Below are positions 38,659-47,420 of a stretch of 64,000 bases of DNA, piece after piece. Origin of the DNA: Shewanella gaetbuli. Lineage in GTDB: Bacteria; Pseudomonadota; Gammaproteobacteria; Enterobacterales; Shewanellaceae. Every line of letters begins with the position of its first letter. Position 1 is the stretch's first letter. Location of the stretch: NCBI RefSeq assembly GCF_023284065.1, contig NZ_JAKIKP010000002.1, forward strand, positions 372,001 to 436,000, written 5' to 3'. The notes under the pieces are model-generated. The model was given only the letters and a program-made list of their open reading frames with translations. It made no database searches and was not told the origin of the DNA. The translations under genes and the position numbers were made by a program.

Positions 38659-39791
38659 GAGTGTAATACCACCCCGCTGCTGTCTTCCCAGCTAATATAA
38701 ACTTCGTCTTCCCATGTTGGGTTATCTGCACGGCGCTCACGGTTAGTCATTGAGCATTGTACAATCTGGTTATTGCTCAATTTAATGTAAAAAACCGAAA
38801 TCCCCCCTAGGTAAGCGATGTCATGCACCACGCCTTTTTCCCAGTTATATTCACCTTCAGGTTTTTCACGGGTAATAATGGTTTTTTCTGGACGAACAGC
38901 TAAGAATACTTGCTTATTGTCCACCCCTGTTGAGATACCGTGACCAATATAAAATGGCTGCGTTAAGGTAGGAGATTGAATAATCGCGTGGTCGGTTTCG
39001 TCGGCAACAATCTCGCCTTCAAATAAGTTTACGGAACCGATAAACTCAGCCACCATACGGCTGTTTGGTGCTTCATAAATATCTATTGGTGAACCGGTTT
39101 GTGCTATCCAGCCTTCATTCATAATAGAAATTCGTTCAGCCATAGTCATGGCTTCTTCTTGGTCATGGGTTACCATCACGCAAGTTACACCTACCGCTTC
39201 AAGAATATCCACCACTTCTAATTGCATGCGGGTTCTTAACTTTTTATCCAGTGCGCCCATTGGCTCATCAAGTAATAATAATTTAGGACGTTTGGCCAAA
39301 GAACGAGCTAATGCCACACGTTGACGTTGACCACCCGAAAGCTGATGCGGCTTACGCTTAGCATATTTTTCCATATGTACCAGCTTGAGCATTTCTTCTA
39401 CTCGTTGGGCAATTTGGTCTTTAGGCATTTTGTCTTGCTTTAAACCAAAGGCAATATTTTGTTCCACACTCATATGAGGGAATAACGCGTAGGATTGGAA
39501 CATCATATTAATTGGACGTTCATAAGGAGGCATATCGGTAATATCAACGCCATCAAGAAAAATACGTCCTTCGGTTGGCTTTTCAAAACCCGCTAACATA
39601 CGTAGCAGTGTTGACTTTCCAGAACCTGACCCTCCTAAAAGGGCAAAAATTTCACCTTTATTAATCGTCAGTGAAACATCATCGACAGCACGAACATCGT
39701 CAAAAATCTTACTTACGCGATCAATTTTGACGAGAACTTCAGCTTGCGTCTTTGTGGTTGGTTTATTAGTGACGCTCGAGGTGTTTACCAT
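38655..39791 (-). CDS. potG: Putrescine ABC transporter ATP-binding protein PotG
   Basis: The 378-residue ATPase of the putrescine importer. It shows Walker A GGSGSGKST, the signature LSGGQRQRVALARSLA, Walker B LLLLDEPMGALD and the switch His in VMVTHDQEEAM. A C-terminal TOBE-like domain (about residues 290-370; VRPEKTIITREKPEG) is typical of PotA/PotG proteins. I use the ATG at 39791, with GGAG seven bases ahead, rather than the upstream in-frame codon at 39821. It is separated from potF by a strong hairpin. Confidence 0.94.
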   Translation of the reverse strand: MVNTSSVTNKPTTKTQAEVLVKIDRVSKIFDDVRAVDDVSLTINKGEIFALLGGSGSGKSTLLRMLAGFEKPTEGRIFLDGVDITDMPPYERPINMMFQSYALFPHMSVEQNIAFGLKQDKMPKDQIAQRVEEMLKLVHMEKYAKRKPHQLSGGQRQRVALARSLAKRPKLLLLDEPMGALDKKLRTRMQLEVVDILEAVGVTCVMVTHDQEEAMTMAERISIMNEGWIAQTGSPIDIYEAPNSRMVAEFIGSVNLFEGEIVADETDHAIIQSPTLTQPFYIGHGISTGVDNKQVFLAVRPEKTIITREKPEGEYNWEKGVVHDIAYLGGISVFYIKLSNNQIVQCSMTNRERRADNPTWEDEVYISWEDSSGVVLHS

Positions 39792-39870
39792 AATACTGCT
39801 CCGCCTAGTAGGAGTGCGCAACCTGACAAACAGGGCACATTACAACAAAAAATAATGTAAAAAGAGGTCA

Positions 39871-39902
39871 AAAATAGGGCGAGAAAATCCGCCCTATTTT
39901 TT
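39871..39902 (-). terminator. Hairpin terminator/attenuator between potF and potG
   Basis: On the minus strand AAAATAGGGCG pairs with CGCCCTATTTT around an 8-base loop and is followed by T's. It lies 11 bases after potF within an otherwise co-directional operon. It probably limits read-through so that the binding protein is made in excess over PotGHI, or protects the potF mRNA 3' end. Confidence 0.8.
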
Positions 39903-39912
39903 GTGGGTATGA

Positions 39913-41043
<1,131 letters not shown>

Positions 41044-41289
41044 TTATGACTGACAGTGTCTCGCTTTTTAAGCGTTATTATCATTTCCTTTTAACGAGGA
41101 AATTATCCAATGCTACATCGTATTTCTGCATCGGTTACATCACAGCAAAAGTGCTAATGCTATAATTTTTGGATTCTATCAAAAACCTTTTCGAATACTA
41201 GCTATTAAGTTACCTAACTGGTTAAAAAATCACTGTTTGGCAATAAATATTCATAAGAGCGCAATAAAAATAACTAAAACAGGCCGTTA

Positions 41290-42651
41290 TTAAGCTGACA
41301 AACATTGCTGATAAGTATCATTTAAAGCCAAAAGTGCTTTGTCGATTAACTCATCAACTTGCGTTTTTGTAATCACTAAAGGCGGCGAAATAATCATGGT
41401 ATCGCCTACCGAACGCATCACTAAACCATGCTGAATACAAAAGTCTCTACACCAAGTCCCTACGCCTAAGTCACTGTTATATCGAGCACGGGTTGCTTTG
41501 TCTTGTACTAGTTCAATGGCAGCGACTAACCCTATGCCTCGTACTTCACCTACTAATGGGTGCTCAGCTAAAGTACGTAAACGCTGTTGAAAATAAGGGG
41601 CGATTTCATTCGCTACTTGTTCAACAATTTTTTCTTGCTTGAGAATGTTTATATTTTCTAATGCCGCCGCAGCAGCAGCTGGGTGACCTGAATAAGTATA
41701 CCCATGGGTGAATTCGCCGCACTGCTGTTTAATCACGTCTGCAACTCTATCTGCAATTATTACGCCACCCATTGGGATGTAGCCTGATGTCATGCCTTTA
41801 GCAATGGAAATTAAATCAGGTTGTAAATCAAAGTATTCTGCAGCAAACCAGCAGCCTGTTCGACCAAAGCCGCTGATCACTTCATCAAGAATTAATAGCA
41901 CATCGTATTTAGCTAAAATACGTTTAATTTCAGGCCAATAGGTTGATGGAGGGATAATAACGCCACCCGCACCTTGAAAAGGTTCAGCAATGAATGCGGC
42001 AACATTATCCTCGCCTAACTCAAGAATTTTTTCCTCCAGTGACCGAGCAGCTTTTAAGCCAAATTCTTCTGGAGATAAATCTGCACCTTCTTGATACCAA
42101 TATGGTTGGGCAATGTGCACTATTTTGGGGATAGGCAAATCCCCTTGCTCATGCATACCCGACATACCGCCTAAGCTTGCACCTGCCACTGTTGAACCGT
42201 GATAAGCATTTTCGCGGCTTATAATGGTCTTTTTATTTGGCTGGCCTTTTAAGTCCCAGTAACGACGAACCATACGTAAATTGGTGTCATTGGATTCTGA
42301 ACCCGAGCCAGTAAAAAACACCGTATTCATATGTGCTGGCGCAAGGTCGGCAATGGTTTTAGCTAAAGTAATGGCGGGTGGGTGAGTACACTGAAAAAAA
42401 CTATTGTAATAAGGCAGTTGCTGCATTTGCTTACTTACAGCATCAACAATTGATTGTCTGCCGTAGCCCACATTAACACACCATAAGCCTGCCATGCCGT
42501 CTAACAATTTATTACCTTGAATATCCCAAAGGTAAATACCGTCAGCACGTTCAATAACACGAGTGCCTTTTTCTGCCAACGTTTTAGAGTCAGTAAATGG
42601 ATGAATAAAATGCGCTGCATCATCACGTTGTAATGTTTTTAAATCTGTCAT
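41290..42651 (-). CDS. SpuC-like putrescine/polyamine:pyruvate aminotransferase
   Basis: A 453-residue class-III PLP aminotransferase. It has FFTGSGSESNDTNLRMVRRYW, ENAYHGSTVAGASLGG, EPFQGAGGVI, LILDEVISGFGRTG and the PLP lysine in SIAKGMTSGYIPMGG. This sequence type matches Pseudomonas SpuC and the aminotransferases of polyamine clusters, which convert putrescine to 4-aminobutanal with pyruvate. Its place between puuA and potF supports a polyamine substrate, though beta-alanine or other omega-amino acids are possible. A hairpin lies between puuA and this gene. Confidence 0.85.
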   Translation of the reverse strand: MTDLKTLQRDDAAHFIHPFTDSKTLAEKGTRVIERADGIYLWDIQGNKLLDGMAGLWCVNVGYGRQSIVDAVSKQMQQLPYYNSFFQCTHPPAITLAKTIADLAPAHMNTVFFTGSGSESNDTNLRMVRRYWDLKGQPNKKTIISRENAYHGSTVAGASLGGMSGMHEQGDLPIPKIVHIAQPYWYQEGADLSPEEFGLKAARSLEEKILELGEDNVAAFIAEPFQGAGGVIIPPSTYWPEIKRILAKYDVLLILDEVISGFGRTGCWFAAEYFDLQPDLISIAKGMTSGYIPMGGVIIADRVADVIKQQCGEFTHGYTYSGHPAAAAAALENINILKQEKIVEQVANEIAPYFQQRLRTLAEHPLVGEVRGIGLVAAIELVQDKATRARYNSDLGVGTWCRDFCIQHGLVMRSVGDTMIISPPLVITKTQVDELIDKALLALNDTYQQCLSA

Positions 42652-42666
42652 AACACACCCTTAAAT

Positions 42667-42692
42667 TAGCTCAACTGAGTTAAGTTGAGCTA
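42667..42692. repeat. Inverted repeat between puuA and the SpuC-like gene
   Basis: TAGCTCAACT and AGTTGAGCTA form a 10-bp perfect stem with a six-base loop (GAGTTA) in a 65-base intergenic space on the minus strand. No T-run of note follows. It could be a weak terminator, an mRNA-processing or stabilising hairpin, or an operator. Confidence 0.5.
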
Positions 42693-42716
42693 TAGCCAAA
42701 TCCACTTAGCGAATGA

Positions 42717-44072
42717 TTAAACCGTCAGTAATAAAAACTCACGTTCCCATGAACTGACTACACGACGGAAGTTCTCTAGCTCAGCTTGTTTAACCGCTAC
42801 AAAACCTGTGGTAAATGACTGACCAAGATATTCAATACACGCTTCGCTATCTTGCATTGCCATTAGGGCTTCTTCTAATGTCAGTGGTAAACAATGTTCA
42901 TTATTGGTGCGGCTTTCATTTGAACGGCCAGTGACCGGAGTTGATGGACGTAAATCTTTGTCCATTCCGATATAACCACACAATAAGCTCGCGGCAATCG
43001 TGAGATAACAGTTCGCATCAGCTCCAGGAATACGGTTTTCAATGCGACGGTTTTGTGGAGAAGATTCAGGAATACGTAATCCACAGGTACGGTTTTCAAC
43101 ACCCCATTCTAAATTCACCGGTGCTGAAGTGCCCGGTAAAAAACGACGGAAAGAGTTCGCACTTGGCGCCATTAACGGTAATAATTCAGGAATATAAGTT
43201 TGTAGGCCGGCAATATAATTTAAAAACAGTTGGCTTTGAGTGCCGTCTTCTTTAGTAAAAATGTTTTTACCGGTCTTTTTGTCAATCACACTTTGGTGAA
43301 TATGCATTGCGCTGCCGGGTTCATCCGTTACAGGCTTAGCCATAAATGTGGCACACACATTATGCTTTAAGGCGGCTTCTTTCAAAGTGCGTTTAAAGAC
43401 AAACACTTGGTCAGCAAGCGCTAAAGGGTTACCGTGACTGAAGTTAATTTCCATTTGCGCAGGGCCATCTTCATGAATCAAGGTATCAATATCAAGCCCT
43501 TGTGATTCACACCAGTCATACATATCTTCAAACAGCGGATCATATTCGTTGGCAGCATCAATAGAAAAAGACTGACGTCCTGCCTCTGGGCGACCAGAGC
43601 GACCGACTGGAGGTTTTAGTGGTAAGTCATGATCATCACTGCGTTGAGTCAAATAGAATTCCATTTCTGGCGCAATGACGGGCTCCCAACCTTTATCTTC
43701 ATAAAGTTTTAATACTTTTTTCAGTACGTTACGTGGAGAAAGTTCAATTGGGTTCCCCATGCGATCATAACAATCATGAATAACTTGCGCGGTTGCTTCT
43801 ACAGTCCAAGGTAATAAGAACACTGCGTTTTCATCAGGAACACAAACAAAATCAATATCCGCATCATCTAATAATGAGTAAAAGACACCATCATCAATAT
43901 AATCACCAGTAACCGTTTGCAATAAAACGCTTTCAGGTAAACGCATGCCTTTTTCGTCAATAAATTTATCAACTGGGGCAATCTTACCTCTAGCAATACC
44001 GGTCATATCACTGATAACACATTCAACTTCGGTAATCTTTTTGTCTTTTAAAAACTTAATTAACTTGTCCAT
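42717..44072 (-). CDS. puuA: Gamma-glutamylputrescine synthetase
   Basis: PuuA ligates glutamate to putrescine with ATP, the first step of the Puu pathway. The 451-residue protein belongs to the glutamine synthetase superfamily: APEMEFYL, IHEDGPAQMEINFSHG (metal-binding Glu residues), GSAMHIHQSV, PGTSAPVNLEWGVENRTCGLRIP and NRIPGADANCYL. These correspond to GS active-site elements, with differences in the ammonia-site region that suit an amine acceptor. It follows puuD by five bases, indicating co-translation. True glutamine synthetase is ruled out by context and the short N-terminus. Confidence 0.92.
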   Translation of the reverse strand: MDKLIKFLKDKKITEVECVISDMTGIARGKIAPVDKFIDEKGMRLPESVLLQTVTGDYIDDGVFYSLLDDADIDFVCVPDENAVFLLPWTVEATAQVIHDCYDRMGNPIELSPRNVLKKVLKLYEDKGWEPVIAPEMEFYLTQRSDDHDLPLKPPVGRSGRPEAGRQSFSIDAANEYDPLFEDMYDWCESQGLDIDTLIHEDGPAQMEINFSHGNPLALADQVFVFKRTLKEAALKHNVCATFMAKPVTDEPGSAMHIHQSVIDKKTGKNIFTKEDGTQSQLFLNYIAGLQTYIPELLPLMAPSANSFRRFLPGTSAPVNLEWGVENRTCGLRIPESSPQNRRIENRIPGADANCYLTIAASLLCGYIGMDKDLRPSTPVTGRSNESRTNNEHCLPLTLEEALMAMQDSEACIEYLGQSFTTGFVAVKQAELENFRRVVSSWEREFLLLTV

Positions 44073-44077
44073 AGTAT

Positions 44078-44842
44078 TTATTTCTCTCGCTTAGCCGCAT
44101 GTAAACGGCACGCTTTGCCGAATGCATCAAAAATTGATTGGTAAAAAGGGGTTTGTTGTACTTTCCACTCTGGGTGCCACTGAACTGCAAGGGCAAAACT
44201 ATTAGCGTCTTTGACCGAAAATGCCTCAACTAAGCCGTCAGGCGCGGTCGCTTCCACGGTTAAGCCATTGCCAAGACGGTCAACGCCTTGGGTATGAACA
44301 GAGTTAACATCAGCAACATCTAGCCCACAAATGTCATGCAGTAGCCCATTTGGAGTGATATTCACTTGATGAGATAAACCATACTGCACATCAACCGAAG
44401 CGGTTTTATCTTCACGGTGTTCAATATATTTGCCAACTTCATGAAGTTTTTGATACAAGCTACCGCCAAAAACGACATTCATTTCTTGAAAACCACGACA
44501 AATACCCAGCACAGGCACACCGGCGTCAATAGCCGCCTTAATTAATGGTAATGTCGTGGCATCTCGCTTGGGATCGTGAGAAGTTCCTGCTTCGCTGGGC
44601 TGACCTTGATAATGATGAGGCTCAACATTGGAAGGCGAACCTGTAAACAGAATGCCATCTAGACGAGAGAATAATGCTGCTGTGGGCAAGTCTAGCCCTA
44701 AAGATGGGATCACTAGCGGAAACCCGCCTGCTCCATTAACAATACTGAGTAAATATTTTTCACCCACTATATTAAACGGGTGTAACCCAATTTGTTGATT
44801 ACATGCCACCACCCCAATCATTGGGACATTAGACAAAGACAT
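44078..44842 (-). CDS. puuD: Gamma-glutamyl-gamma-aminobutyrate hydrolase
   Basis: PuuD cleaves gamma-glutamyl-GABA to glutamate and GABA. The 254-residue class-I glutamine amidotransferase-like protein has the nucleophile elbow LGICRGFQEMNV (Cys) and the C-terminal VQWHPEW motif (His, Glu), completing the triad. It is the first gene of the puuD-puuA-aminotransferase series. Upstream are two direct copies of TCAAACCGT (44880-44888 and 44897-44905), a possible regulator site. Confidence 0.92.
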   Translation of the reverse strand: MSLSNVPMIGVVACNQQIGLHPFNIVGEKYLLSIVNGAGGFPLVIPSLGLDLPTAALFSRLDGILFTGSPSNVEPHHYQGQPSEAGTSHDPKRDATTLPLIKAAIDAGVPVLGICRGFQEMNVVFGGSLYQKLHEVGKYIEHREDKTASVDVQYGLSHQVNITPNGLLHDICGLDVADVNSVHTQGVDRLGNGLTVEATAPDGLVEAFSVKDANSFALAVQWHPEWKVQQTPFYQSIFDAFGKACRLHAAKREK

Positions 44843-45317
44843 ATCACACCTACTTGAACTGCTAAATGCAGTATTCCTTTCAAACCGTACGAAATATCAA
44901 ACCGTGATTACTGTGTATTAAACGCTATATCTCTTTTGTTCATCTAGAGATGTTAATACCGGGTATATTTGTTTAATAAATTAATAATTCGTGTTCATTT
45001 TTTCACACACTACACGTAATTTTGAAACTAGGCAATAGCAAAAACACAACTGAATTAACTTTTATTTTTTGGCAGGAAGTTTTACCAGGCCATACTGATT
45101 TTATAGGCCTAAACAACTCTATTAAAGGAAAAAAATTTTGCACGAACGGACAATTTAAATTGTTCACCAGCATGAAGAGTGACGTTATCAGCCCAATAAA
45201 CACATCCATGCATTGACCAATATTATTTACAAAATGTGACAATTCAGGTTAGAAGGTTCTAACCTGAATTAACCCATTAACGTAATGAAATAGATAATTA
45301 AACCACTTTAAATGAGC
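44843..45317. other. 475-base intergenic region between puuD and puuR
   Basis: No convincing gene is visible. Two short overlapping open frames exist (64 codons on plus at 45022-45216, 79 on minus at 45003-45242), both AT-rich and without recognisable domains or good ribosome-binding sites. The region holds the puuD promoter region with the TCAAACCGT direct repeat and a 30-base palindrome at 45241-45270 near the puuR end. Confidence 0.6.
45241..45270 (-). terminator. Perfect 14-bp inverted repeat downstream of puuR
   Basis: AATTCAGGTTAGAA and TTCTAACCTGAATT flank a GG centre. It lies 47 bases past the puuR stop on the minus strand. A weak T-tract (ATTTTG) follows. It may be the puuR terminator; the near-absent loop would also suit a dimeric protein site. 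Confidence 0.5.
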
Positions 45318-45866
45318 TTAAAAGTCGCCTGGGGTAGTGGCACTGACAATACTGCAAGGTTCAGTAAAAGGATTATTGAAGCGATGAGGCAATTCGCTAC
45401 TAAAATAGTAACTATCTCCCTGCTCTAATAAAAAAGTTTCATCGGCTACTGTCAGCTCGATTTTTCCTGAAATCACGTAAGCGCCCTCTTCACCATGATG
45501 TTGGAGCATTTCGTCACCAGTACTTGTACCCGGTGGGTAAGTCTCGTGCATAATTGACATTGCTCTATTCGGAAAATCTCGGCCAATTAATTTATACACT
45601 AAATCTCCGGTGCCGATATCAAGTAACTCTTCAGAACGATAAACCACTTTTTGCTCACCAACCGTCCCCTCTTCAATAGAAAAGAACTCGACTAATGACA
45701 TTGGAATACCTGCTAGCACTTTTTTCAATGAGCTCACGGACGGGCTAACACTGTTTTTTTCAATCATAGAAATAGTGCTATTTGTTACACCTGCTCGTTT
45801 AGCTAATTCGCGTTGCGAAAGGCCACGCATTTTACGGACAGATTTTAAACTTGCTCCGATATCCAA
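45318..45866 (-). CDS. puuR: PuuR-like HTH/cupin transcriptional regulator
   Basis: A 182-residue regulator with an N-terminal XRE helix-turn-helix (LSQRELAKRAGVTNSTISMIEK, about residues 16-37; conserved Q, S and T contacts) and a C-terminal cupin (HHGEEGAYVISGKIEL, HRFNNP). This layout matches PuuR, the putrescine-responsive repressor of puu genes in E. coli. It is divergent from the second puuB copy and sits beside puuD, so it probably controls both flanks. Its exact operator is not identified here. Confidence 0.9.
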   Translation of the reverse strand: MDIGASLKSVRKMRGLSQRELAKRAGVTNSTISMIEKNSVSPSVSSLKKVLAGIPMSLVEFFSIEEGTVGEQKVVYRSEELLDIGTGDLVYKLIGRDFPNRAMSIMHETYPPGTSTGDEMLQHHGEEGAYVISGKIELTVADETFLLEQGDSYYFSSELPHRFNNPFTEPCSIVSATTPGDF

Positions 45867-46094
45867 TTCATATCTCCTGAAAATTCATTCACTAACAGCG
45901 CTGCAATATAATTAAATCATTATTCCATGCGCCATAATCGTACTTCTGTACATCCTGTCTAAAAGCACCTGTATAAAGCAATTGTATTCTAACTTAATTC
46001 AGTGTTAAATAAAATGCACACAATGTCGATTAAAAGCCACTAATAAATAACAATTATTGGTGATTTATTTTTAACCCCAAACTTTGGAGACGCT

Positions 46095-47402
46095 ATGCCA
46101 GCGCAATCACCCATTCATAGCGATAAATACCCTGACTCATTTTACTTCCACCACGCTAAAGAATTACATCAGCATCCCAAGTTAACTGAATCCATTAATG
46201 TGGATGTTTGTATTGTTGGAGCGGGTTATACCGGCATCAATACTGCTATTGAGTTAGCTCAAAAAGGCTTTAGTGTTGCGGTATTAGAGTCGAAACGCGT
46301 TGGTTGGGGCGCTTCAGGTAGGAATGGTGGTGAATTAATTAGAGGTATTGGTCACGACGCCAATCAGTTTAAAAATGTGATTGGAGCTGAAGGGGTTGAA
46401 GCAATCACCCAAATGGGTTTTGAAGCTGTTGAAATCGTTAAAAATCGTATATCCACTCATAATATTGACTGTGATTTACGCATGGGATATTGCGATTTAG
46501 GGGTTAAGAAACGTCACATTACAGATCTTGAAGATGAATACAATGCACTTAAACAAGCCAACTATCAGCATGAAATCAAACTATTAAATAAGTCTGAACT
46601 GAGTGAGGTAATAAATTCAGATTTTTATCAGGGGGCTTTAGTCGACATGGGCAGCGGCCACTTACACCCGTTAAACTTAGTGTTAGGCGAAGCAAGGGTC
46701 GCACGGGAATTAGGCGTACAAATTTATGAATATAGTGAAGCCACTGACATTCAAAAAGGTAACAAGCCAGTAGTAAAAACAGCTGAAGGTCAGGTAAATT
46801 GCCAATATCTAGTATTAGCCGGTAACGGATATATTGGCCATAAACTCAATAATTATGTCGGGGGAAAAGTGCTACCTGTTGGTACTTATCTTTTAGCAAC
46901 TGAGCCATTAAGTGATAGTGTATGCCAATCTTTAATTCCGCAAAATATGGCCTTTGCAGACATGCGAGTCGCATTAGATTACTTCCATTTTTCTGCTGAT
47001 AATCGCCTGTTATTTGGTGGTTTATGCACGTACTCAGGTAAAGACCCTAAAAATATAGAAGCCGCATTAAGGCCTAATTTAGAGAAAGTATTCCCGCAAC
47101 TCAAAGGAGTCAAAATAGACTATCAATGGGGAGGCATGATGGGTATTGGTGCCAATAGAATGCCACAAATTGGTCGCTTACCTGACGCGAATAATATCTT
47201 TTACGCCCAAGCCTATGCAGGACACGGAGTTAACGCTACACATATGGCAGCAAAGCTCATCAGTGATGCGATTACCCAACAGGCAGAAAGATTTGATATC
47301 TTTGCCAAAATTGGCCACATGACCTTTCCCGGAGGCCCACACCTCCGCTCTCCTATGCTAGCCGCAGGCATGCTTTACCACCGTTTGAAAGACCTGCTGT
47401 AA
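46095..47402 (+). CDS. puuB: Gamma-glutamylputrescine oxidoreductase, copy 2
   Basis: A 435-residue paralogue of the PuuB at 35383-36669. It shows the same signatures: VDVCIVGAGYTGINTAIELA, VGWGASGRNGGELIRG, YLVLAGNGYIG and YAGHGVNATHMAAKLI. It differs in the catalytic-face region and C-terminus, so it may act on a different gamma-glutamylated amine. It is the only plus-strand gene of the polyamine block and is divergent from puuR. GGAGACGCT precedes the ATG. The repeat array begins 19 bases after its stop and would be transcribed by any read-through. Confidence 0.85.
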   Translation: MPAQSPIHSDKYPDSFYFHHAKELHQHPKLTESINVDVCIVGAGYTGINTAIELAQKGFSVAVLESKRVGWGASGRNGGELIRGIGHDANQFKNVIGAEGVEAITQMGFEAVEIVKNRISTHNIDCDLRMGYCDLGVKKRHITDLEDEYNALKQANYQHEIKLLNKSELSEVINSDFYQGALVDMGSGHLHPLNLVLGEARVARELGVQIYEYSEATDIQKGNKPVVKTAEGQVNCQYLVLAGNGYIGHKLNNYVGGKVLPVGTYLLATEPLSDSVCQSLIPQNMAFADMRVALDYFHFSADNRLLFGGLCTYSGKDPKNIEAALRPNLEKVFPQLKGVKIDYQWGGMMGIGANRMPQIGRLPDANNIFYAQAYAGHGVNATHMAAKLISDAITQQAERFDIFAKIGHMTFPGGPHLRSPMLAAGMLYHRLKDLL

Positions 47403-47420
47403 AGGGTAAACACACTAGAA

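Noticed and set aside
45003..45242. Overlapping small ORFs in the puuD-puuR gap (64 codons plus, 79 codons minus)
   Set aside because: AT-rich, overlapping, without good ribosome-binding sites or recognisable sequence. Kept as intergenic, though a small gene cannot be fully excluded.
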